From Dyadobacter sp. UC 10 (GTDB taxonomy: Bacteria; Bacteroidota; Bacteroidia; Cytophagales; Spirosomataceae): 64,000 bases of DNA. The notes beneath the pieces were generated by a model. It did not search any database. It saw only the letters and a list, made by a program, of their open reading frames with translations, and was not told the origin of the DNA. Each line of letters starts with the position of its first letter. The stretch's first letter is position 1. Shown here piece by piece: positions 18,214-26,515 of the stretch. Made by a program: the position numbers and the translations under genes. The stretch spans positions 434,001-498,000 of the forward strand of contig NZ_VSRN01000001.1 of assembly GCF_008369915.1 (NCBI RefSeq). Direction: 5' to 3'.

Positions 18214-19773
18214 ATGAAACAAATTCAAATAGCTAGCCTCAGATCCGGCAGTGCCGGGATGCTTGTCATCATTTCTCTGGCCCTTTTTTCTTGCAATAAA
18301 AATGTTGATGAACCGACAGCCGGTATCAACGAGCCTTCCAGCCTGGAAGAGAATGCGGGTAACTGGAAACCATATGTGCTAGCTTCTTCGGGCGAGATCG
18401 CTGTCGCCGAGCCGACCGCTGTCAACAGTGAATACTATAAAACCGAGCTAAAAAAGCTCCGGGACATCGCTGACGCAGTAACACCTCACCAAAAAGAGCA
18501 GGTTAATTTCTGGGGCGCCGGGGCTGTATTTCGCTGGAATGAAATTGGTCGCGAGCTGGCCGCACGCTACAACACCCCGCCAGCGTCCGACAAGGATGGT
18601 AAATACCCACTTCCTGATCCGGCCAACCCGCTGGCAGACCCGAAGTTTCCATTTGCGAACCCTCCTTATACAGCGCGCGCGCTGGCATACCTGAGTGTGG
18701 CACAGTACGACGCGCTGGTCAGTGCCTGGAATTATAAATTTAAATACAGGCGACCGGCCCCTTCCAAAACAGACGGAGGGATCAAAACATTGCTGCCTGT
18801 TACAGACCTGCCTTCGTACCCCTCCGAAGATGCCGTGGTAGCCGAAGCTTCTTTTCAGATTTTAAAGGCAATGTTTCCCGGTGAAGTACCTTACCTTGAG
18901 CAAAAGCTGAAAGAACACAAGGAAAGCCGCATGTGGGCAGGAATGAACGTAGCAAGTGATATCGAGGCAGGAAGTGCGTTAGGAAAAGCGGTTGGTGAAA
19001 AGATCATGGCCAGAGCGAAAACTGATGGAATGGGTGCGGCCAATAACCAGGCCAAGACGGCGGAGATGATCGCGAATGCCAAGTTGATCGGCATCTCAGA
19101 GCCCTGGGTCAGCCAGGAGTTCCCGCCACGCGCTCCTATGCTGCCAACTTACGGTTTTGTAAAGCCCTGGAACTTCGACGCCGCAACGGTCCCTACCTTG
19201 CGCCCGACACCCCCTCCTGCAATTGGCAGCGCCGGGTTTAAAAAGGATATGGACGAGCTTACCAGCATTGCCAAAAATCAGACACGGGAACAAGCCCGGA
19301 TTGCCAGTTTTTGGTCCGACGGCGTAGGAAGCTACACGCCTCCGGGGCACTGGCACCGCCGCGCCGCCAATCTTTGCCACGAAAAAAAATTCAGTGAAGT
19401 AAGGACAGCCAGAACACTTGCGTTGCTCGGGACAACTTTACAGGATGCCGGTATTGCCTGCTGGGACGCTAAATATTACTACTACTACCCCCGGCCCAAC
19501 CAGATGGACAGAAAAGTAAAAACCTCAGTGGGATTACCAAACTTTCCATCCTATACCTCGGGGCATTCCACCTTCTCGGGAGCTGCGGCAGAGCTGCTGG
19601 CGCATATTTTCCCAGCCGAAAAGCAAAAGCTGGACGCAATGGCCAATGAAGCCTCGGTATCGCGCATTTATGGATTGATCCACTACCGGTTCGACTGCGA
19701 GGCCGGACTATCCTCAGGCCATAAAGTAGGTGAATTCGCTGTTGCAAGAGCGAAAACAGACGGCGCAGAATAA
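18214..19773 (+). CDS. vanadium-dependent haloperoxidase / PAP2-type acid phosphatase, lipoprotein
   Basis: 519 residues from the ATG at 18214, which begins a lipoprotein signal (ALFSC lipobox); a longer frame from 18082 runs back into the preceding gene. The complete PAP2/vanadate pocket is visible: K420-x6-R427-P428, S449-G450-H451 in PSYTSGHSTF, and S483-R484-x5-H490-x3-D494. Vanadium haloperoxidases of this lipoprotein type halogenate organic substrates with peroxide, while the same pocket can act as a phosphatase, and sequence alone does not settle which. It is a surface or periplasmic enzyme next to an outer-membrane barrel gene. Confidence 0.88.
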   Translation: MKQIQIASLRSGSAGMLVIISLALFSCNKNVDEPTAGINEPSSLEENAGNWKPYVLASSGEIAVAEPTAVNSEYYKTELKKLRDIADAVTPHQKEQVNFWGAGAVFRWNEIGRELAARYNTPPASDKDGKYPLPDPANPLADPKFPFANPPYTARALAYLSVAQYDALVSAWNYKFKYRRPAPSKTDGGIKTLLPVTDLPSYPSEDAVVAEASFQILKAMFPGEVPYLEQKLKEHKESRMWAGMNVASDIEAGSALGKAVGEKIMARAKTDGMGAANNQAKTAEMIANAKLIGISEPWVSQEFPPRAPMLPTYGFVKPWNFDAATVPTLRPTPPPAIGSAGFKKDMDELTSIAKNQTREQARIASFWSDGVGSYTPPGHWHRRAANLCHEKKFSEVRTARTLALLGTTLQDAGIACWDAKYYYYYPRPNQMDRKVKTSVGLPNFPSYTSGHSTFSGAAAELLAHIFPAEKQKLDAMANEASVSRIYGLIHYRFDCEAGLSSGHKVGEFAVARAKTDGAE

Positions 19774-19790
19774 ACTATCTTGAAAACACA

Positions 19791-19825
19791 AAAAATAGCA
19801 GTGCCACCCTGGTACTGCTATTTTT
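19791..19825 (+). terminator. terminator after the haloperoxidase-like gene
   Basis: AAATAGCAGTGCCA pairs with TGGTACTGCTATTT around a short loop, one G-T pair, followed by TTT. It lies 18 bp after the stop codon. An apparent ATG at 19826 falls in its tail, which argues against the longer frame of the next gene. Confidence 0.85.
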
Positions 19826-19918
19826 ATGCCTTTGCATTGGTCAATATCCGGCTGTTTTGACCAATATTTCAAAAACACCGCTATTTTTACCCGGAGACGA
19901 AACCTGACTTTCAAACAA

Positions 19919-21157
19919 ATGATCAAAAACGACGCTGTCGTACTGGGAATTCTAATGTTAATACTGGGCGGAATATTCTATACTGCCTCTCTCGATACTA
20001 AATCCTGGAAACGTTTTTACAGCATCATTCCGCCGCTGCTCCTTTGCTATTTTATTCCGGGGCTGCTTAACTCTTTTGGCGTTATCGACGGTGCCGGATC
20101 TCAATTATACCCGGTCGTTTCCAAATATTTCCTGCCGGCTTGCCTGGTGTTTTTCACCATCGGAATGGACTGGAAATCACTTGCAAAACTGGGCCCGAAA
20201 GCGTTGATAGCCATGCTGACCGGTACCATGGGCATTATGATAGGCGGGCCGCTGGCGCTTTGGATCGTAGGAAGCATCAGCCCGCAGACTGTTGCCGGCG
20301 AAGGCCCCGACGCGGTTTGGCGCGGACTCGCTACCGTCGCAGGAAGCTGGATCGGCGGCGGCGCAAATCAGACTGCACTCCGGGAAGTCTTCAAGCCCAG
20401 TGATGTGTTGTTTTCTCAAATGGTCGCCCTCGATGTTCTGGTCGCCGAACTATGGATGGCCGCATTGATTTACGGAGCCGGAGTTGCTAGCCGTGTGGAT
20501 AAACTACTGGGTGCGAACAGTGCGCTGGTTGAAGACGTTAAGCTGCACATGGACAGTGAGACCCGGCTGAATGAGCGCAATCCTCAAATGAAAGATTATA
20601 TGTTTATGGCTGCTGTCGGCTTCGGCGCGACCGGCCTGTCACACGGTTTGGCGGAATTGATAACTCCATTTTTGAAGGCGAACTATCCGCAACTCGAAAA
20701 GTATAGTTTGACTTCCAACTTTTTCTGGGTGATCAGCATTGCAACGCTGATCGGCATTGCCCTATCGGTCACTCCCGCGCGAAAGCTGGAATATTCGGGC
20801 GCCTCCAAGCTGGGCAGCGTCTTTCTGTATGTTCTGATCGCAACGATAGGGATGCAGATGGACCTGGGCGCTGTTGCAGGGAATCTGGGTTTATTTGCCA
20901 TTGGACTGATCTGGATCTCCATTCACGCCGTCATATTGATAGCGGTTTGCAAATGGCTTAAGATCCCCTTTTTCTTTCTGGCGGTAGGGAGCCAGGCGAA
21001 TGTTGGCGGCTCGGCTTCGGCTTCGGTGGTTGCCGCCTCTTTCCATCCTTCATTGGCCCCGGTAGGCGTTCTGCTGGCGATTCTGGGCTATGCGATCGGG
21101 ACTTACGGCGGATATCTGACCGCGCTGGCCATGCAGTTTGTTAGTAAGTCATTGTAA
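19919..21157 (+). CDS. DUF819-family (YjcL-like) membrane protein
   Basis: 412 residues from the ATG at 19919 (MIKNDAVVLGILMLILGG). The longer frame from 19826 begins in the terminator tail and is polar, so I rejected it. There are about 11 membrane segments and the family motifs TIGMDWKSLAKLGPKALIAMLTGTMG, GSWIGGGANQTAL and, in the second half, GSQANVGGSASASVVAAS, which suggest an internally duplicated transporter fold with paired glycine-rich re-entrant motifs. The substrate of DUF819 proteins is not known to me. Confidence 0.88.
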   Translation: MIKNDAVVLGILMLILGGIFYTASLDTKSWKRFYSIIPPLLLCYFIPGLLNSFGVIDGAGSQLYPVVSKYFLPACLVFFTIGMDWKSLAKLGPKALIAMLTGTMGIMIGGPLALWIVGSISPQTVAGEGPDAVWRGLATVAGSWIGGGANQTALREVFKPSDVLFSQMVALDVLVAELWMAALIYGAGVASRVDKLLGANSALVEDVKLHMDSETRLNERNPQMKDYMFMAAVGFGATGLSHGLAELITPFLKANYPQLEKYSLTSNFFWVISIATLIGIALSVTPARKLEYSGASKLGSVFLYVLIATIGMQMDLGAVAGNLGLFAIGLIWISIHAVILIAVCKWLKIPFFFLAVGSQANVGGSASASVVAASFHPSLAPVGVLLAILGYAIGTYGGYLTALAMQFVSKSL

Positions 21158-21169
21158 TTCTTAGCATAC

Positions 21170-21934
21170 TTACAAAGTCTGCAGAACCAATCCGTCGTAA
21201 GCAAGCCGCACATTTCGGGGGAGTTCCTGCTCGATATCCGCATGTAACCCGAGCTTGTGGCTGATATGGGTAAGATATGCTTTCGGGATTTTCAATTTTT
21301 CAATCAGTTCAAGCGCCTGCGAAAGCGTGAAATGAGAAAGGTGCGGCTCTTTTTGTAAAGTATCGAGCACCAGAACTTCCGACCCTATGATTTTCTCCTG
21401 CTCTTTTTCAGAAATGAAATTGGCGTCGGTAATATAGGTGAAGCCGCCTATCCTGTAACCGTAAACTGGCAATTTGTGATGCATGACTTCAATGGGCGTC
21501 ACATTCACTCCAGCTATATCAAACGGCTTGTTTTCAATGGGATGCATTTCAAAATGCGGAACGCCGGGGTAGCGTGTTTCAGAAAAGGCATAGGAGAATT
21601 CGCTACGGATCTGATTGAGTACTTCGGGCCGGCCGTATAGCGGCATATCCTTTTGCTGGCGATGATTGAAGGCCCGGATATCGTCCAAACCAGCGGTGTG
21701 GTCCTTATGCTGATGGGTAAAAATGGCAGCGTCGAGATGTTTCACATCGGCCCTCAACATTTGCTGACGAAAGTCAGGGCCTGTGTCGATCACGAAAGTC
21801 CGGCCTTTTGTTTCGATCAGTACGGAGGCTCGTAAACGGTTGTTATGCTGGTCACCAGAATGGCAAACGGCACATTCACAGGCGATAACTGGTATTCCCT
21901 GTGATGTGCCGGTCCCTAAAAATGTGATCCTCAT
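21170..21934 (-). CDS. metallo-beta-lactamase-fold hydrolase, PhnP-like
   Basis: 254 residues. FLGTGTSQGIPVIACECAVC is the PhnP/RNase Z-like opening with a CxC...C zinc site. The MBL motif is THQHKDHTAGLDDIRAF, followed by further metal ligands in YITDANF and in LTHISHKLG near the C-terminus. PhnP is a cyclic phosphodiesterase; YycJ/PhnP relatives act on nucleic acids or small phosphodiesters. It follows the response-regulator gene by 6 bp, so they form an operon. Confidence 0.88.
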   Translation of the reverse strand: MRITFLGTGTSQGIPVIACECAVCHSGDQHNNRLRASVLIETKGRTFVIDTGPDFRQQMLRADVKHLDAAIFTHQHKDHTAGLDDIRAFNHRQQKDMPLYGRPEVLNQIRSEFSYAFSETRYPGVPHFEMHPIENKPFDIAGVNVTPIEVMHHKLPVYGYRIGGFTYITDANFISEKEQEKIIGSEVLVLDTLQKEPHLSHFTLSQALELIEKLKIPKAYLTHISHKLGLHADIEQELPRNVRLAYDGLVLQTL

Positions 21935-21940
21935 TCGGTA

Positions 21941-22318
21941 TTATTCTGTCAGATGCGCCACCACTTCAACCAGGCGGTCAAAATTCAAAGGTTTCATCAG
22001 CGCGTCATCAAATCCAGCCTCTTTGAAATCTTCTTCTGAATAATTTTTTGCATTTCCCGTGATAGCAACGATCGGCGTTTTGGCCTTTTTCTCGTTAGGC
22101 AATTTGCGGATACTTCTTGCACATTCCATTCCATCCATCACGGGCATATTGATATCAAGCAAAATGATATCAAAATCCTCTTTCTCAAGAAGCTGCAATA
22201 CTTGTTCGCCATTTTTCACCGAAGTGATTTCATAGTGTTGGAATTCCAGTATTTTCCTTGCCAGATTTTGAATTACTGAACTGTCTTCGGCAATGAGGAC
22301 TCGCTTTGTGTATGACAT
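21941..22318 (-). CDS. single-domain response regulator (CheY-like receiver)
   Basis: 125 residues, a receiver domain only. The acidic pair Glu11-Asp12 (LIAEDSS), phospho-acceptor Asp55 (LLDINMPVMDG), the conserved Thr in AITGNA and the Lys in LMKPLN are all present. There is no output domain, so it must act by protein-protein contact, like CheY or Spo0F. The next gene encodes the PhnP-like hydrolase. No histidine kinase is in the window. Confidence 0.93.
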   Translation of the reverse strand: MSYTKRVLIAEDSSVIQNLARKILEFQHYEITSVKNGEQVLQLLEKEDFDIILLDINMPVMDGMECARSIRKLPNEKKAKTPIVAITGNAKNYSEEDFKEAGFDDALMKPLNFDRLVEVVAHLTE

Positions 22319-22468
22319 ATGATGGGTCAGGTATTGGTTTTAATTATTTGCCAGGTCAATTTAGGTATATTTCAATCAACAACACAAACCAGTTTTGCGT
22401 GAAATTTCAAAATTGTCACAAAAAAGTAAATAAAGCCGGGATACTTTTTTCCGTGCTGGCATAAGGTG

Positions 22469-22476
22469 TAAGTTTG
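22469..22476 (+). promoter_or_regulatory. -7 box of the DUF1684 gene
   Basis: TAAGTTTG matches TAnnTTTG. A T-run at 22443-22450 lies about 20 bp upstream in the -33 region. The start codon is at 22505, giving a leader of about 23 bases. Confidence 0.5.
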
Positions 22477-22504
22477 CAAACCGTTTACCATTACCGTTTT
22501 AGTT

Positions 22505-23149
22505 ATGTTTAAAAATAAAGTGATCCGGTACAGCACGATCGCGATGGTTATCGCAATCCTGGCCTACTTTATGATCGAAAATTTTTCCTCGGCCAATGAT
22601 CCCCTTGCCGCAGTAGATCCCCAGCAATACAAAACCAAACTGCTTGAAGAAAGAGCAGCCAAAGATGAGCAGTTCCGGACTGCGGAAGATTCGCCGATCG
22701 CCAACAAGGAAAGCTTCCATGGACTGCATTACTTCGATCCGAACATGACATTTCGCGTCATTGCGACAATATCTCCTTATATGAACGACGATAAGGAAAT
22801 GATCGTGAAATACACCGATGGTACCGAAGAAAAATATGAGAAGTACGGTTATGCCAATTTCAAGATTATGGGCGAAGACCAGAAACTATTATTGCTTAAA
22901 AATGAAGGCGTTATCTCTGTTCTGTTCCGGGATGCCACCAGCGGAAAGCAAACTTACGGAGGCGGCCGCTACATTGATTACCCTGCTGCCGACATCAAAA
23001 ACAATATGCTGGTCCTGGATTTTAACAAAGCGTATAATCCTTATTGTGTATATCAGGAATCGTACGCATGCCCGGTTCCGCCAGCTGAAAATAAGCTGAC
23101 CGTGCCCATTGAAGCCGGCGAATTGATCGAGAGTGCGGTTCACGAATAA
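22505..23149 (+). CDS. DUF1684 protein with N-terminal membrane anchor
   Basis: 214 residues. A hydrophobic segment at residues 9-25 is a signal anchor. The rest carries the DUF1684 pattern: KDEQFRTAEDSPI, FHGLHYFDPNMTFRV, then ATSGKQTYGGGRYIDYP, LDFNKAYNPYCVY and CPVPPAENKLTVPIEAGE. DUF1684 proteins are conserved, of unknown function. A terminator-like hairpin lies 78 bp downstream, before pheT. Confidence 0.88.
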   Translation: MFKNKVIRYSTIAMVIAILAYFMIENFSSANDPLAAVDPQQYKTKLLEERAAKDEQFRTAEDSPIANKESFHGLHYFDPNMTFRVIATISPYMNDDKEMIVKYTDGTEEKYEKYGYANFKIMGEDQKLLLLKNEGVISVLFRDATSGKQTYGGGRYIDYPAADIKNNMLVLDFNKAYNPYCVYQESYACPVPPAENKLTVPIEAGELIESAVHE

Positions 23150-23215
23150 CGCGTTTGGCCCACAGAAAAAGTCATTTGTAATGCATTTGACAAAGTCGCG
23201 TTCCAACTAAATCAT

Positions 23216-23255
23216 TATTTTTGCATAAAAGCGGTTTTACGACAAAGCCGCTTTT
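23216..23255 (+). promoter_or_regulatory. -7 box plus terminator-like leader stem-loop ahead of pheT
   Basis: TATTTTTG (23216-23223) is a perfect -7 box. Four bases later a 12-bp stem (23227-23238 with 23244-23255, one G-U pair, loop ACGAC) forms with core AAGCGG/CCGCTT, followed by ATTAT; the pheT ATG is at 23276. A TTTG at 23186 is 26 bp from the -7 box, a little far. The hairpin could also terminate the DUF1684 gene. No leader peptide rich in Phe codons was seen. Confidence 0.5.
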
Positions 23256-23275
23256 ATTATCATTACAGTAATCGC

Positions 23276-25705
23276 ATGAAGATCTCTTATAAGTGGCTTA
23301 AAGACCTCATTGAAATTAACGAAACACCCGAAGAAATCGGGAAACTGCTGACAGCCACCGGACTGGAAGTGGAAGCAATAGAAGAGATAGAATCTGTAAA
23401 AGGCGGCTTGCAGGGCGTAGTAATTGGGCAGGTTTTAACTTGTGAAAAACATCCGGAAGCCGACAGACTGAGCATGACAACCGTTGACGTAGGCGGAGAA
23501 AATCCCCTTTCAATCGTATGCGGCGCGGCTAATGTCGCCGCAGGCCAGAAAGTGGTCGTAGCGACCGTCGGCGCCGTACTTTACCCAACCGGCAGCGAGC
23601 AGCCTTTGGTATTGAAAAAATCAAAGATCCGCGGCGCTTTGTCGGAAGGCATGATCTGCGCAGAAGATGAACTTGGGATCGGTACTTCTCATGATGGTAT
23701 CCTGGTTTTGAATACCGACGCGCCAAACGGAACACCGGCCAGCGAATATTTTGGTATTTCTTCCGACTATCTGATTGAAATAGGATTAACGCCTAACAGA
23801 GCCGATGCAGCTTCGCATTTTGGTGTCGCACGGGATCTGAAAGCCGTTTTAAACCGACCTATTACGCTTCCTTCCGTTGCCGATTTTACGGCAACCAATC
23901 AAGAACTTGTGATTCCGGTGGAAGTACGCAATCAGGAAGCTGCTCCACGGTTTACAGGATTGACAATTTCAGGTATTACGGTAGGAGAATCACCGGAGTG
24001 GCTGAAAACGCGCTTACAAACGATCGGTATCCGCTCGATCAACAATATTGTAGATATTACCAACTACGTATGTCACGAGCTGGGCCAGCCAATGCACGCT
24101 TACGATGCTGCAAAAGTAAAAGGCGGCAAAGTTATTGTAACTACCCTGGCAGAAGGTACCCCCTTCGTTACCCTCGACGGTGTTGAAAGAAAACTATCGT
24201 CGACCGACCTGATGGTTTGTAATGCAGGTGACGGCGTTACACCGGAGCCGATGTGCATTGCCGGTGTTTTCGGAGGGCTTACTTCCGGAGTTTCGGCCGA
24301 AACCACCTCTATTTTCCTGGAAGCCGCCTATTTCTCACCTGCCTGGGTGCGCAAAACTGCCCAGCGGTTTAGTCTGAAGACGGATTCATCTTTCCGTTTT
24401 GAGCGAGGTACTGATCCTAATATGCCCCTTTTTGCACTGAAACGTGCTGCATTATTGATCCAGCAGGTTGCCGGCGGGCAGGTTACATCTGATATTGTTG
24501 ATATTTATCCCGGGCCGATTCAGGATTTCAGGGTTGAAATGAAATACCGTAATATCAACAGGCTGATCGGGAAAACACTGGAAACGGAGCAGATCAAAAC
24601 CATTTTGAGTGATCTGGATATTCGGGTTGAAAATGAGACTGAGGCTACTTTTACGGCGATTGTACCACCATACCGGGTTGATGTGCAAAGAGAGGCGGAC
24701 GTGATCGAAGAGATCCTGCGTATTTACGGGTTTGGCCAGGTTGAATTGTCCGAGTCGATGAGCTCTGATTTTCTGTCTGACTTTCCAGTCAACGATCCGG
24801 AAAAGCTAAGATTGCGCGCGGCTGAGCTTCTTGTGGGCAATGGATTCAATGAAATGATCAACAACTCGCTGACGAAAGAAGAGTACCAGCAGACGCTGGG
24901 AGAAAGCCTTTTCGGCGGGCCGGTGAAAATCCTGAACTATCTGAGCGAAGATCTGTCGGTAATGCGCCAGACGCTTCTATTTTCAGGATTGGAGGTAATA
25001 GCCCACAATGTAAACCGCAGGCAGCGTGATCTGAAACTGTTTGAATTTGGTAAAACCTATCATCAGACAGGAGAAAAATATGTAGAGAAGGAAAGGCTTT
25101 CCGTTTTCCTGACAGGTAATATCCGCCAGGAAAACTGGATCGAAAAATCCCGCGAAGTTACTTTTCACGATCTGGCTGCATTTGTCAATCAGGTGCTGAC
25201 ATCCTTAAAAATTAAAGAAGTCGAAAAGCAGGAAGCTAATCAAACGATCTTCAAAAGCGGACTAACGCTTTTGGCTAACAAAAAACCGGTGGTTACCCTT
25301 GGTCTGCTCCATGCGGCGATCACTAAAAAGCTGGATATCAAGGCGCCGGTCTATTTCGCTGATTTTGACTGGGAATATCTTTTGAAGCAATACAACTCCG
25401 CGGTGGAATACAAGGAAGTACCCAAGTTCCCCGAAGTGCGCCGCGATCTTTCCGTGGTGGTTAGCAAGAAAATCACTTTTGAAGAACTCAAGCAAATCGC
25501 CTATCGCACTGAGCGCCAGCTTTTACGGTCGGTCAATGTGTTTGATGTCTACGAGGGAGCAAACCTGGAAGGAAAAAAATCCTATTCGATCAGCTTTATT
25601 TTGCAGGATGAACAGCAGACCCTGACCGACAAAGTGATCGATAAATCGATGCAAAGGCTGATCGGTGCGTATGAAAGAGAATTTGAGGCTGTCATCAGGA
25701 AATAA
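23276..25705 (+). CDS. pheT: phenylalanine-tRNA ligase beta subunit
   Basis: 809 residues, full length for bacterial PheT. Domains in order: N-terminal catalytic-like start KISYKWLKDLIEI, the EMAP/tRNA-binding OB fold (GQVLTCEKHPEADRLSM), the B3/B4 editing domain (IGLTPNRADAASH), the B5 domain (YRNINRLIGKTL), the catalytic-like core (YGFGQVELSES) and the C-terminal FDX-ACB anticodon-binding domain (FPEVRRDLSVVV). It pairs with PheS to charge tRNA-Phe; pheS is not in the window. The leader has a stem-loop described separately. Confidence 0.97.
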   Translation: MKISYKWLKDLIEINETPEEIGKLLTATGLEVEAIEEIESVKGGLQGVVIGQVLTCEKHPEADRLSMTTVDVGGENPLSIVCGAANVAAGQKVVVATVGAVLYPTGSEQPLVLKKSKIRGALSEGMICAEDELGIGTSHDGILVLNTDAPNGTPASEYFGISSDYLIEIGLTPNRADAASHFGVARDLKAVLNRPITLPSVADFTATNQELVIPVEVRNQEAAPRFTGLTISGITVGESPEWLKTRLQTIGIRSINNIVDITNYVCHELGQPMHAYDAAKVKGGKVIVTTLAEGTPFVTLDGVERKLSSTDLMVCNAGDGVTPEPMCIAGVFGGLTSGVSAETTSIFLEAAYFSPAWVRKTAQRFSLKTDSSFRFERGTDPNMPLFALKRAALLIQQVAGGQVTSDIVDIYPGPIQDFRVEMKYRNINRLIGKTLETEQIKTILSDLDIRVENETEATFTAIVPPYRVDVQREADVIEEILRIYGFGQVELSESMSSDFLSDFPVNDPEKLRLRAAELLVGNGFNEMINNSLTKEEYQQTLGESLFGGPVKILNYLSEDLSVMRQTLLFSGLEVIAHNVNRRQRDLKLFEFGKTYHQTGEKYVEKERLSVFLTGNIRQENWIEKSREVTFHDLAAFVNQVLTSLKIKEVEKQEANQTIFKSGLTLLANKKPVVTLGLLHAAITKKLDIKAPVYFADFDWEYLLKQYNSAVEYKEVPKFPEVRRDLSVVVSKKITFEELKQIAYRTERQLLRSVNVFDVYEGANLEGKKSYSISFILQDEQQTLTDKVIDKSMQRLIGAYEREFEAVIRK

Positions 25706-25712
25706 GCAGAGT

Positions 25713-25720
25713 TACTTTTG
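25713..25720 (+). promoter_or_regulatory. -7 box ahead of the coiled-coil/zapA pair
   Basis: TACTTTTG is a perfect TAnnTTTG, 28 bp upstream of the ATG at 25749. No clear -33 element at the right distance was found. Confidence 0.4.
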
Positions 25721-25748
25721 TTTTTGATCAAATTCATCAGGCTGACAA

Positions 25749-26093
25749 ATGGAAAGGAGCATTGAGCGCATTATTGAACACAAACTTTCTGACCTGGAAA
25801 GAAAACTTGAGTTCCTGATCAATACAAAAGAGAAATTAAGTTGGACCATTTCTGAATTGCAGCGGGAAAATGCAGAGCTGAAACTGGCCAATATTAAGCT
25901 AAAAGAGGAGTCGAGGGAATTGAAGAAAAAAAGCGGGAGTTTGGAAAAAGACTTTAATAAGTCCAAAACTTTCGCTAAAATTGTCACTAGTAAACTGACA
26001 CCAACAAGCGGAATTGCCGAGCTGAAAGACTCAGTTGAAAGATATATCCAGGAGATTGATAAGTGCATCGAATTGCTTGAAGATACCTTATGA
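25749..26093 (+). CDS. coiled-coil protein upstream of zapA, unknown function
   Basis: 114 residues. Residues 10-80 form one long coiled coil rich in E, K and L (DLERKLEFLINTKEKL, LQRENAELKLANIKLKEESRE). No signal peptide or membrane segment. The stop overlaps the zapA start by 4 bp (ATGA), so the two are translationally coupled. Position and composition suggest a ZapB-like divisome partner of ZapA, but homology to ZapB is not demonstrated. Confidence 0.75.
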   Translation: MERSIERIIEHKLSDLERKLEFLINTKEKLSWTISELQRENAELKLANIKLKEESRELKKKSGSLEKDFNKSKTFAKIVTSKLTPTSGIAELKDSVERYIQEIDKCIELLEDTL

Positions 26094-26401
26094 AAAAAAA
26101 TAGCATACCTAATCCAGACGTTTCTGTCTTTATAAAACTGCTGGACAGAGGTTTCAAACTGAGCGTTCCGGCGGATCAGGAGAAATTTTACAGGGATGGG
26201 TATGAGGTGTTCTTGCATCGTGTGCAACAGCATAAATTAAGAGGAAAAGTATACGGAGACATTGAAGCCATCGCGCTGACTTCCATTGAGTGCCTTGTGG
26301 CATTGCAAAGGAACCAGGAGCAGATGGATGATCTGATCCTGGCTTTTAAGAACAGAGTTGAGAAACTGGATGAAGCAATTTCCGGTGCCATTGAAAGCTA
26401 A
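26090..26401 (+). CDS. zapA: cell division protein ZapA-like
   Basis: 103 residues. It has the ZapA layout: a short beta N-terminus with a globular part (VSVFIKLLDRGFKLSVPADQE), then a helix with YRDGYEVFLHRVQQHKLRGK and a long helix (IALTSIECLVALQRNQEQ) forming the dimerising coiled coil. ZapA binds FtsZ and bundles its filaments. Translational coupling to the upstream coiled-coil gene supports a shared complex. The assignment rests on size, layout and context more than on signature residues. Confidence 0.8.
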   Translation: MKKNSIPNPDVSVFIKLLDRGFKLSVPADQEKFYRDGYEVFLHRVQQHKLRGKVYGDIEAIALTSIECLVALQRNQEQMDDLILAFKNRVEKLDEAISGAIES

Positions 26402-26515
26402 CAACTTTAGAGCAACCCTTTAATTTGAGAATCTTCTAATACTTCTTTCAAATCCTTCAATTTCGGCATTTTTAGTATTGGCGTAGTCGGTAAAACCAAC
26501 TATATATAAACCATT

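Noticed and set aside
19826..19918. N-terminal extension of the DUF819 gene
   Set aside because: Its ATG lies in the tail of a terminator and the added residues are polar; the ATG at 19919 starts the first membrane segment.
23224..23275. Phe-codon leader peptide attenuator for pheT
   Set aside because: The leader hairpin is present but no short open frame with Phe codons precedes it.
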